From assembly GCA_051892875.1 (NCBI GenBank), contig JBJFGR010000001.1:1-5162 (forward strand): a DNA stretch of 5,162 nucleotides. Direction: 5' to 3'. This DNA is from JBJFGR01 sp051892875 (GTDB taxonomy: Bacteria > Pseudomonadota > Gammaproteobacteria > Enterobacterales > Succinivibrionaceae). Positions 1 through 5,045 of the stretch are shown in pieces. The notes beneath the pieces were generated by a model. That model did no database searches. It saw nothing but the letters and a program-made list of their open reading frames with translations, and was not told the DNA's origin. The stretch's first letter is position 1. Each line of letters begins with the position of its first letter. The translations under genes were made by a program, and so were the position numbers.

Positions 1-721
1 CAAGTGGTTTAAAGTCTTGTGCTAATGATTGATCTACAAGAATATTTCTATCTGCAAGGTATAAAACTCTATTTTTAGTTTTGCTTTTTAGTAATCTATA
101 TATTATTTGAAATGCTGTAAAGGTTTTTCCTGTACCTGTTGCCATAACTAACAGAAGTCTATCTTGTCCTTTAGCAACTGCTGATAAAACTCTATCAATA
201 GCAACTCTTTGATAGTATCTAGGTTCATTAAAATCAACATTCGTATAATATGGCTCATTTATTAAATTTTCTTCTTCTGCTGATAATCCTAAACCATCAT
301 TGTAATTTTTCTTAAATCTTCTAAGTAATTCCTCAGGAGATGGAAATTCTTGTAACGGTATTTCTCTTTCAGTACCTGTTAAAAAATCATGTTCTACAAA
401 ACCTAAGCCATTAGAACTATAAGCAAAAGGAATATCCATTTTTTTAGCATACTCTATAGCTTGTTGAATACCATATCCAACAGAAACCTTTTGAGATTTA
501 GCTTCGACAATAGCCATAGGTTTATGACTAGGACAAAATAATATGTAATCTGCTTTTTTAGGCTTTTCTCTATGAACTAAATTTCCTTTAAGCAATATTT
601 GTCCATCTGATATCGGATATTCCATTCGAACATTATTTGTTACACTCCATCCTGATTTTTCAAGTGCAGGTGTAATATATCTAGCTTTAACATCTTCTTC
701 TGATAGAGGTAAAATATCCAT
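1..721 (-). CDS. hsdR: Type I restriction endonuclease R subunit (HsdR), N-terminal part, runs off the left edge
   Basis: An open frame without stops runs from the ATG at 721 to the window edge: 240 residues of a protein usually near 800-1000. It would be the DNA-cleaving and translocating subunit of a type I restriction-modification complex with HsdM and HsdS. Visible domains in order: a PD-(D/E)xK nuclease near residues 55-76 (D58 in ADYILF, E73 and K75 in VEAKS); the segment PFAYSSNG at 98-105, typical of the family; an RYYQ motif at 168-171 ahead of the helicase core; Walker A ATGTGKT at 194-200; and motif Ia RVLYLADRNILVDQ at 218-231. The start is set by AAGGA (complement of 729-733) 7 nt upstream. 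The remaining helicase motifs, and any hsdM or hsdS, would lie left of the window. The gene follows traJ on the same strand after 116 bp and may have its own promoter. Family assignment is near certain; whether the full gene is intact cannot be seen. Confidence 0.95.
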   Translation of the reverse strand, partial: MDILPLSEEDVKARYITPALEKSGWSVTNNVRMEYPISDGQILLKGNLVHREKPKKADYILFCPSHKPMAIVEAKSQKVSVGYGIQQAIEYAKKMDIPFAYSSNGLGFVEHDFLTGTEREIPLQEFPSPEELLRRFKKNYNDGLGLSAEEENLINEPYYTNVDFNEPRYYQRVAIDRVLSAVAKGQDRLLLVMATGTGKTFTAFQIIYRLLKSKTKNRVLYLADRNILVDQSLAQDFKPL

Positions 722-805
722 AACAATATCCTTAAAGGAAGATTAATAATTATTTTAATTGACCATCAATGCCATTATTTTACATTATTTCATATGAATA
801 CATTT

Positions 806-836
806 AATATAATCTTAATTTTACAACATATATCAA
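806..836 (-). promoter_or_regulatory. Weak candidate promoter for hsdR
   Basis: Read on the minus strand, TTGATA (831-836) and TATATT (806-811) each match the sigma-70 hexamers at 5 of 6 positions. The spacer is 19 bp, longer than the preferred 17. It lies just after the traJ stop and about 85 bp before the hsdR start. A perfect 10-bp palindrome, TTCATATGAA (789-798), sits immediately downstream and could be an operator. In such AT-rich DNA chance matches are common, so this is only a candidate. hsdR might instead be read through from traJ, since no terminator is visible between them. Confidence 0.25.
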
Positions 837-837
837 A

Positions 838-1224
838 TTAAACTCTGTTTGTTGGATATACTATTGGCTCATCTAAAACTACTTTGTCTAATTCTATATG
901 CATGTCCTCTATTTTTTCGTTTATCTTATTAACGATATTTTTAACACCTTTTCCTTTGTAGTATGAAATTTGCAACTCATCTGATAACCACAACTTCAAT
1001 AAATTGCCTAATTTATTTAGATCGTCATTGAGTTGTAATAAATCATTAAGGGCATTTGGATTAACACAAGATTTAGGTTCAAAGTTTTCTGCCACAGTTC
1101 TAATATATTCACTCACTGTCATATGGCATAGTTCAGCATATGCTTTAATAATTTCTTTTTCTCTCTGAGAAACTCTAAAGTGAAAACGACAAGATCTTCT
1201 TTGACTTGGATGTTTACGATTCAT
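838..1224 (-). CDS. traJ: TraJ-type relaxosome accessory protein (RP4 TraJ family)
   Basis: 128 residues, close to the 123 or so of RP4 TraJ. The N-terminus looks like a ribbon-helix-helix DNA-binding fold: a strand at RFHFRVS (13-19), then helices at about 20-34 and 37-48 (TVSEYIRTVAE). The central segment LNDDLNKLGNLLKLWLSDE (65-83) closely resembles INGDLGRLGGLLKLWLTDD of RP4 TraJ as I recall it. The tail IVNKINEKIEDMHIELDKV matches the terminal helix of that family. TraJ binds one arm of an inverted repeat beside nic and brings in the TraI relaxase. An RP4-like nic motif lies 269 bp upstream (1487-1495), which supports the call. The SD is AATAAGG (complement of 1231-1237), 6 nt before the ATG. 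In RP4 the relaxase gene traI follows traJ; here hsdR follows instead. Alternative name in annotation pipelines: MobC-like mobilization protein. Confidence 0.88.
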   Translation of the reverse strand: MNRKHPSQRRSCRFHFRVSQREKEIIKAYAELCHMTVSEYIRTVAENFEPKSCVNPNALNDLLQLNDDLNKLGNLLKLWLSDELQISYYKGKGVKNIVNKINEKIEDMHIELDKVVLDEPIVYPTNRV

Positions 1225-1228
1225 TATT

Positions 1229-1238
1229 TACCTTATTC
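1229..1238 (-). promoter_or_regulatory. traJ ribosome binding site that repeats the oriT box
   Basis: On the minus strand this reads GAATAAGGTA. It supplies the AAGG Shine-Dalgarno core 6 nt before the traJ ATG. The same 10 bases occur on the plus strand at 1451-1460 inside the proposed oriT. If that box is part of what TraJ recognises, TraJ could repress its own translation or transcription here. AATAAGG also precedes both replication genes as a plain SD, so part of the match is explained by ribosome binding. Confidence 0.45.
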
Positions 1239-1379
1239 ATTTACAATATTTTAATTTATGAAATAGTTGTTATAACTTTTCATTTCTATTTTGATACTTA
1301 AAATTCCCAGAATATTGGTCATTATCAATGGATAAATCTTAATTAAAAACCTTAAAAACATTAGGCTAAGTAATCTATA

Positions 1380-1411
1380 AAGATACCACAAAAAATATAT
1401 TTTTTTGACAA
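1380..1411 (-). promoter_or_regulatory. Candidate traJ promoter with extended -10
   Basis: Minus-strand reading gives TTGTCA (complement of 1406-1411) and TGGTATCTT (complement of 1380-1388), an extended -10 of the TGnTATnnT form. The spacer is 20 bp, longer than usual, but extended -10 promoters depend less on the -35 box. Between them lies an A-tract/T-tract palindrome (1391-1406). It points at traJ, leaving about 150 nt of leader. Evidence is by motif only. Confidence 0.3.
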
Positions 1412-1417
1412 AAAAAT

Positions 1418-1495
1418 CAGGATGAATGAAATCCGTTGAGCAATTTTTGCGAATAAGGTATTTTTGAAAATGTACCCACATTTACCCATCCTGCC
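1418..1495 (+). other. oriT: Origin of transfer (oriT), RP4/MOBP type, with nic site
   Basis: The plus strand reads CATCCTGCC at 1487-1495, matching the MOBP nic consensus YATCCTG|Y of RP4 and R64; cleavage would fall between 1493 and 1494. CGAATAAGG at 1450-1458 matches the box that opens the minimal RP4 oriT, and lies about 43 nt before nic here against about 60 in RP4 as I recall it. Between them is an imperfect inverted repeat (GGTAttTTT / AAAtgTACC, 1457-1476), in the position of the TraJ-bound repeat of RP4, then TACCCA twice, 10 bp apart (1473-1478 and 1483-1488). A second, inverted CATCCTG occurs at 1418-1424. The neighbouring traJ gene is the family partner of this origin. If correct, the strand starting at 1494 is transferred first, so the replication genes enter early and traJ and hsdR last. 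Confidence 0.78.
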
Positions 1496-1499
1496 ACTT

Positions 1500-1537
1500 T
1501 AATTTCCGAATTTTTTTAGGATATTATTCGGAAATTA
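1500..1537. repeat. 12-bp perfect inverted repeat beside nic
   Basis: TAATTTCCGAAT (1500-1511) and ATTCGGAAATTA (1526-1537) are perfect inverted copies separated by 14 bp. The arms contain TTTCC/GGAAA, the core of the repeats that follow. It begins 6 bp after the proposed nic, so it could be a relaxosome or termination structure at oriT, or the first member of the replication repeat cluster. It is unlikely to be a terminator because no T-run follows. Confidence 0.75.
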
Positions 1538-1541
1538 TTAG

Positions 1542-1561
1542 GCAATTCTTTTTAGAATTGC
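1542..1561. repeat. 8-bp stem, 4-nt loop hairpin
   Basis: GCAATTCT (1542-1549) and AGAATTGC (1554-1561) pair perfectly around a TTTT loop. No poly-T tract follows on either strand, so a Rho-independent terminator is not well supported. It may act as a single-stranded DNA structure during transfer or replication. The left arm overlaps an inverted copy of the 11-bp iteron (1537-1547). Confidence 0.6.
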
Positions 1562-1585
1562 TCTAACACTGACAATTTTCTCAAT

Positions 1586-1693
1586 AATTTCCTAAAAATT
1601 TCCTATTAGTGTGCTTATTCCAAAAATTTCCTAATAATTACCTAATAGTTTTGGGTAAATTTCCAATTTTCCAAATTGCTTTATTAGGTATTT
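1586..1693 (+). repeat. 11-bp iteron cluster, candidate replication origin
   Basis: Two abutting head-to-tail pairs of an 11-mer are visible: 1586-1596 (AATTTCCTAAA) with 1597-1607 (AATTTCCTATT), and 1625-1635 (AATTTCCTAAT) with 1636-1646 (AATTACCTAAT). A further diverged copy, AATTTCCAATT at 1658-1668, keeps the 11-bp phase two units later. Inverted copies lie at 1537-1547 (ATTAGGCAATT) and 1683-1693 (ATTAGGTATTT). The consensus is AATTWCCTAAT. An 11-bp period places each site on the same helix face, as in Rep-bound iterons. The cluster lies directly ahead of the replication operon, as expected for an origin or an autoregulatory site. Which protein binds it is not shown by the sequence. Confidence 0.7.
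1660..1674 (+). repeat. Left copy of the TTTCCAATTTTCCAA repeat
   Basis: The 15-mer TTTCCAATTTTCCAA occurs here and identically at 4688-4702. Fourteen of its bases recur at 4762-4775. It therefore flanks the replication operon on both sides. The left copy merges with the iteron cluster and shares its TTTCC core. Confidence 0.7.
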
Positions 1694-1754
1694 TAAAATC
1701 TAAATAAATGAGGTAATGTATTAAAACTGTAAGCAATATAGTTGTTTATTAGCA

Positions 1755-1857
1755 TATAAAAGGGGGGCTAAATCATTATTGATTACTATTGGGGTGAGAG
1801 TGAATAGTAGTAATCAAAATATTTTATTATTATTGATTTACTTAATAAGGAAAAATA
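1755..1857 (+). promoter_or_regulatory. Structured leader of the replication operon
   Basis: TATAAA at 1755-1760 is a possible -10, without a good -35. Downstream is a run of six Gs (1762-1767), striking in such AT-rich DNA. Next comes a 10-bp perfect inverted repeat: TTGATTACTA (1779-1788) and TAGTAATCAA (1808-1817), whose loop contains GGGGTGAGAGTG. A third segment, TTGATTTACT (1833-1842), resembles the first arm and can pair with the second arm over 9 bp with one bulged T. The two hairpins exclude each other. The second ends 4 nt before the AAGGA Shine-Dalgarno (1847-1851). This could be an antisense- or attenuator-type copy control, or three binding sites for a DNA-binding protein such as the first gene of the operon. 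Confidence 0.45.
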
Positions 1858-2187
1858 ATGACAAATAACTCTATAAATTCTGTATCTATTGCAGAACAAA
1901 AAAATAATTCTTCTGAGGCTATTTCAGAAAAAGTATTTTCAACAAATAACGATGGAGTAATCAGTTTATCTTCAATTGATGAAAATTCTTTATTTCCACT
2001 TCGTGTCGTTTGTACCAAACTTAAGCAACCTTATAAACTTTTTTATAATTTGGTTCATCAAGGTAAGTACAAATGCCTTCGTTTTTCACCAAATGGTGTT
2101 TTCTATACAACAATTGCCAAAATGAAATCGTTTATAGCTGAACAAGAAAAATATCAATTTGAAAATAAAGACAATTTTGAAAAATAA
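1858..2187 (+). CDS. Small winged-helix DNA-binding protein (AlpA/excisionase-like)
   Basis: 109 residues. The first 40 or so are polar and rich in S, N and E, probably disordered. Residues about 46-95 fit the pattern of an excisionase/AlpA-type winged helix: FPLRVVCTKLKQPYKLFYNLVHQGKYKCLRF, where a helix-turn-helix ends in a G-K-x-K wing, followed by GVFYTTIAKMKSFI, a strand and a closing helix. The family includes phage excisionases and P4-type regulators of integrase and replication genes. The start is supported by AAGGA at 1847-1851, 6 nt before the ATG. It is the first gene of a two-gene operon with the helicase 21 bp downstream, so it probably regulates that operon or loads the helicase at the upstream repeats. 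I do not recognise an exact family, and the fold call rests on pattern alone. Confidence 0.7.
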   Translation: MTNNSINSVSIAEQKNNSSEAISEKVFSTNNDGVISLSSIDENSLFPLRVVCTKLKQPYKLFYNLVHQGKYKCLRFSPNGVFYTTIAKMKSFIAEQEKYQFENKDNFEK

Positions 2188-2208
2188 TTAAGTAATAAGG
2201 ATTTCTAT

Positions 2209-4077
2209 ATGACTGATATCGTATCGGTTATTAGAGATCTGCTTAATGGTCTTGAAATCAATGATATTCAGAAAATAGCATTTCAGAGGCAAATTGCTAA
2301 CTTACCATCATTTCAAGTTAGTAAGTTGCCTTGCAGTAATGAAGATATTAATGCTCTTTTTAAAAGACTAGCAAAGTCTATAAAAGAGCAATTTAGCTTT
2401 CCATATACTATAAGCTATGATGATGCTAAGGAAGTTTTAACTTTGATTGTTGATCGACAAATAAGTTTAAAGGTCTTAAATGAGCTTATTGAACTCAATG
2501 AACGTTATGCAGTATTGAATAGTAACCAAACACTAATAATTGAACGACCTCCTTATAAATACCAATATGGAGAAATTAAAATATCTAATTCAATTGCTTT
2601 AAGCTCCTTCAAAGAGCAATTAACAGATGGGCATAAAACTAGAAATATTAGAGTTGTTACCCATAGTGAAAGAGAAAATTATCCCAAAATTAGATATGTT
2701 GGATTGAATGAATGTTGGTATGAATACTACCCATTTAAGATACTTGTATCTAGAAGAGATGTTGTACCATATTCAGCTCGTTCTAACCCACCTAAAATGC
2801 CTAGAGGTGAACTTAATGTATTCTATCCTAAAATAACTCCTCCTGAATGGGTAAAACGCCATAAGGAAGAGGCTAGAATAGAATGTTACTCAGTATCATT
2901 TACCACTGAAAATAGTAGCATAAAAATATCAAAGACTAACGAAGCTTTGTTATTTTGGAAAAGATTAGTTTCAGTAATTGTTGGTATAGACTACAGAGAT
3001 CCAAATCTAAATAAATCTGATACGTTTGTAGTTTATTCATTGCAAGCAATTGAATACTTTCAGGATTTCCTTGCTTATAAACTACAGTATCCTCAAAACA
3101 CATCTGTAATTATACCTGTTATGTGTGGTAAACAAGGTTTAGGTAAAACTTTCTTTACCAATATAATAAGCAAAATTTTTGGAGAACAATATTGTATATC
3201 TCAAAGACCTAATGCTTTAACCGATAACAAATTTAACGATTGGTTATGGGGTAAGCTATTTATATTCTTTGAAGAGCAAAAAGCTAAAAATAGACGTGAA
3301 AAGGATTGGCTAAAGTTTTATACCAATAATCGTGTAGTTATTGAGTCTAAAGGTAAACCTCAAGAAATCATAAATAACTATGCAACGCCTATTCTAATGT
3401 GTAATCCTGATGATAGTCTTTCAAATGAGATAAGCTTTCAAATAGAAGCTAATGAACGAAGATTTTTTATTATGCTTAGTAAATCAGAAACTTTAGCACA
3501 AATCTTAGAAAAGTATCCTGAAGAGCAATTAGCATATGATAAATTTTTTGTAGATTATCATATCTCGGATGACTTTAGTAACGCCATAAGAGAATATCTA
3601 CTTGATAGAGATGTAAGCAATTTCGATCCTCATTCAATACCTGAGTTTGCTAAGCAATACAATAAGGCATTACGTATGAATGATTTTTCACAAGATCCAA
3701 CAACTAGAGCTATTTATAACGTTCTTTTTGATTGTGAAATTGCTGAAACAGAAATTATGCCATTTGGAGTAATTGAGTTTAATACTAGAATTTGTGGTGA
3801 AATGAAAATAAAGAACTGTAATCTTATTAAACGGATCGCCAATGAAAAGATTGCTATTATTGAGAATATTCCTACTAAAAATAACCCATACTTACGAGAT
3901 ATTGAATGCACGAGTCGTTGCAATCAACAACAACGAGTGATAAACGATATTCTAAGGAACAAGGTATTTGTTGAAGTGTTCACATTAATAAGAAATCAAA
4001 AGCATCCCAATAAATATGACGTGTTATTTATTGAAAACAAAAAGGAGCTTCAACAGAAACTCCTAACACTAATCTAA
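2209..4077 (+). CDS. Superfamily 3 replicative helicase, D5/DUF5906 (primase-helicase) family
   Basis: 622 residues. The SF3 helicase core is clear: Walker A GKQGLGKT (307-314); Walker B KLFIFFEEQ with acidic E355 and E356; a B'-like segment with K381 in ESKGKPQ; motif C TPILMCNP with N399; and an arginine finger in NERRFF (R417, R418). This is the arrangement of P4-alpha/D5-type proteins that unwind phage, satellite and plasmid origins as hexamers, annotated in databases as primase-helicase or DUF5906. Residues 1-240 show no primase signature that I can recognise and may carry origin binding. Residues 430-622 probably hold winged-helix or accessory domains. The start has AAGGA (2197-2201), 7 nt before the ATG, and follows the small DNA-binding gene by 21 bp. 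The gene ends just before a terminator. The role is inferred to be replication of the element; plasmid Rep or post-excision replication are both possible. Confidence 0.88.
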   Translation: MTDIVSVIRDLLNGLEINDIQKIAFQRQIANLPSFQVSKLPCSNEDINALFKRLAKSIKEQFSFPYTISYDDAKEVLTLIVDRQISLKVLNELIELNERYAVLNSNQTLIIERPPYKYQYGEIKISNSIALSSFKEQLTDGHKTRNIRVVTHSERENYPKIRYVGLNECWYEYYPFKILVSRRDVVPYSARSNPPKMPRGELNVFYPKITPPEWVKRHKEEARIECYSVSFTTENSSIKISKTNEALLFWKRLVSVIVGIDYRDPNLNKSDTFVVYSLQAIEYFQDFLAYKLQYPQNTSVIIPVMCGKQGLGKTFFTNIISKIFGEQYCISQRPNALTDNKFNDWLWGKLFIFFEEQKAKNRREKDWLKFYTNNRVVIESKGKPQEIINNYATPILMCNPDDSLSNEISFQIEANERRFFIMLSKSETLAQILEKYPEEQLAYDKFFVDYHISDDFSNAIREYLLDRDVSNFDPHSIPEFAKQYNKALRMNDFSQDPTTRAIYNVLFDCEIAETEIMPFGVIEFNTRICGEMKIKNCNLIKRIANEKIAIIENIPTKNNPYLRDIECTSRCNQQQRVINDILRNKVFVEVFTLIRNQKHPNKYDVLFIENKKELQQKLLTLI

Positions 4078-4099
4078 TATTTTTAATATTTGCTTCCAC

Positions 4100-4153
4100 A
4101 AATGAGAAACAACGTTGCGTTAATGATAATTATACATTGTTTCTCATTTTTTT
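4100..4153 (+). terminator. Hairpin terminator of the replication operon
   Basis: AAATGAGAAACAA (4100-4112) pairs perfectly with TTGTTTCTCATTT (4137-4149), a 13-bp stem that runs into seven Ts (4147-4153). It lies 22 bp after the helicase stop. The loop of 24 nt is unusually long for an intrinsic terminator, and the stem is AT-rich, so efficiency may be modest. The long loop could also hold a processing or antisense target. Confidence 0.75.
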
Positions 4154-4378
4154 ATTAGCAATAAATCAAATTATTTAGGAAAAGCATAATATTGCTTATT
4201 CACTTTCGTATAGTGGTAATTCATCAAAATTAACTATGACCAAATTCTTGATTCCCCTTTGCAAAACTCTTGCCCCCTGAAATGGTAAATATCGCTAAAA
4301 TAATTTAAAGACTTGTCTTCACCAAAAATCAAAATTACAAACCTAATCAGTACATACATTAACTTTAACTATCTAAAT

Positions 4379-4396
4379 TACTAGAGATATCTAGTA
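4379..4396. repeat. 7-bp inverted repeat upstream of the palindrome array
   Basis: TACTAGA (4379-4385) and TCTAGTA (4390-4396) flank GATA and are followed by five Ts (4397-4401). It could be a weak terminator or an operator. A possible promoter overlaps it: TTACTA (4378-4383), 17 bp, TATAAA (4401-4406), pointing right. Just after it is an 11-bp odd palindrome, GGGAATTTCCC (4412-4422). Confidence 0.5.
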
Positions 4397-4423
4397 TTTT
4401 TATAAAATTTTGGGAATTTCCCT

Positions 4424-4466
4424 ATGTATTACATCAAAAATACAGTGTATTTTCTATGTAATACAT
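4424..4466. repeat. 43-bp near-perfect palindrome built of three smaller palindromes
   Basis: The stretch is symmetric about 4445, with 19 of 21 base pairs matching; only 4435/4455 and 4436/4454 fail. It is made of ATGTATTACAT (4424-4434), a perfect 17-bp palindrome AAAATACAGTGTATTTT (4437-4453) and ATGTAATACAT (4456-4466), whose centres are exactly 16 bp apart. Seen another way, CTATGTATTACATCAAAA (4422-4439) is directly repeated at 4454-4471 with one change. The half-site is TGTATT/AATACA. This is the look of a multi-site operator for a dimeric regulator, or of a replication or resolution site that can extrude as a cruciform. No binding protein is identified. Confidence 0.85.
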
Positions 4467-4484
4467 CAAAATTTATTATTACCA

Positions 4485-4682
4485 ATGACATTATTGGCTA
4501 AGCGATCTTCCAATATTTATAAGTTTAGTTCTGAATACATAGTAGATTCAATTATTACTGAGTGTATTGAGCTAATTTTTGACGACCTGGTGTCATTGAA
4601 AGAAATGCATTTATATATCGAGAAAAAGACTATGGTTAGGTTATTACAAATGAGGGCTAAAATACCAATGTTTAATTGTTAA
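4485..4682 (+). CDS. Doubtful 65-aa ORF, function unknown
   Basis: From the ATG at 4485 the frame encodes 65 residues, starting MTLLAKRSSNIYKFSSEYIV and ending in MFNC, with alternating hydrophobic and charged residues that could form amphipathic helices. I recognise no family, signal peptide or membrane segment. No Shine-Dalgarno precedes this ATG, and the upstream TTG at 4410 would run through the 43-bp palindrome, so it is an unlikely start. In favour: it is the longest plus-strand frame in the region and starts 18 bp after the palindrome, as a repressed gene might. Against: no RBS and no family. It could be a remnant of a longer gene or chance. Confidence 0.25.
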   Translation: MTLLAKRSSNIYKFSSEYIVDSIITECIELIFDDLVSLKEMHLYIEKKTMVRLLQMRAKIPMFNC

Positions 4683-4687
4683 AAGTT

Positions 4688-4775
4688 TTTCCAATTTTCC
4701 AACCACTTTTCCACGTTGGAAATGGTCTAAAGCTAGATATATCAATGGTTTTAAAATAATTTTTCCAATTTTCCA
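4688..4775 (+). repeat. Right cluster of TTTCC repeats
   Basis: TTTCCAATTTTCCAA (4688-4702) and TTTCCAATTTTCCA (4762-4775) are copies of the repeat at 1660-1674. Between them TTTCCA (4708-4713) and TGGAAA (4717-4722) form a tight inverted repeat around CGT. That makes six TTTCC/GGAAA cores in under 90 bp. With the left cluster they bracket the helicase operon and may be a second replication site. Confidence 0.7.
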
Positions 4776-5004
4776 TATTTTTAGTAAATTGTTTTATAAA
4801 AAACACAAGATGCATTAAATATTAAGCTTCTTATTTTCTATGGCGTTTATCTTGAATATAATTGATATTTGGATACTTAAATTCATTACAATCATTTAGG
4901 CGTTAATTCATTATCTGCATAGTTATTATTTACTATGGATTACTTCAAATTACTAGCAATATGTGAATTTAGTCAAAATTTTAGCAAAAACTACAAAATA
5001 TTTA

Positions 5005-5045
5005 TCTAGAATACATAGAGAATACACAGAACATTTTGTTCTAGA
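5005..5045. repeat. AGAATACA repeats inside a TCTAGAA inverted repeat
   Basis: AGAATACA occurs at 5008-5015 and 5019-5026, followed by AGAACA (5028-5033) and its inverted copy TGTTCT (5037-5042). The block is bounded by TCTAGAA (5005-5011) and TTCTAGA (5039-5045). AATACA is also the half-site of the 43-bp palindrome, so the same regulator might bind both. It could equally be an operator for a gene to the right of the window. Confidence 0.5.

Larger units (their letters stand above)
1225..1857. other. 633-bp control region between divergent traJ and the replication operon
   Basis: No convincing gene lies here. From left to right it holds the traJ leader and candidate promoter, the oriT, two inverted repeats, the iteron cluster, the left TTTCC repeat, an AT-rich stretch (1693-1754) and the structured leader of the replication operon. 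Packing oriT, probable oriV and two divergent promoters into one region is common in small mobilizable replicons. The stretch 1239-1379 shows nothing I can identify. Confidence 0.7.

Noticed and set aside
1405..1433. Plus-strand TTGACA as a promoter -35 box
   Set aside because: The hexamer is perfect but the best -10 (TGAAAT, 16-bp spacing) matches only 4 of 6, and a transcript from it would run through oriT with no gene nearby.
1251..1481. Minus-strand ORF of 76 aa between oriT and traJ
   Set aside because: Rich in I, L, F, Y, K and N as expected of translated AT-rich non-coding DNA. It overlaps the oriT and has no Shine-Dalgarno or recognisable domain.
3714..3923. Minus-strand ORF of 69 aa
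   Set aside because: Lies wholly inside the helicase gene in an antisense frame and has no features of its own.
1745..4160. Identical 10-mer TTTATTAGCA on both sides of the replication operon (1745-1754 and 4151-4160), considered as an attachment core
   Set aside because: Short and AT-rich, with no flanking similarity. Expected by chance in this composition.
4182..4197. dif/XerCD-like site around AAGCATAATATTGCTT
   Set aside because: Only a 5-bp inverted repeat around an AT core; it does not match the conserved XerC and XerD half-sites.
4410..4484. TTG start extending the 65-aa ORF upstream
   Set aside because: It would translate through the palindrome array, has no Shine-Dalgarno, and the added residues look like translated repeats.
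4840..4899. 19-codon hydrophobic peptide (MAFILNIIDIWILKFITII), type I toxin-like
   Set aside because: No Shine-Dalgarno, promoter or antisense RNA signal could be seen. Short hydrophobic frames are frequent in AT-rich DNA.
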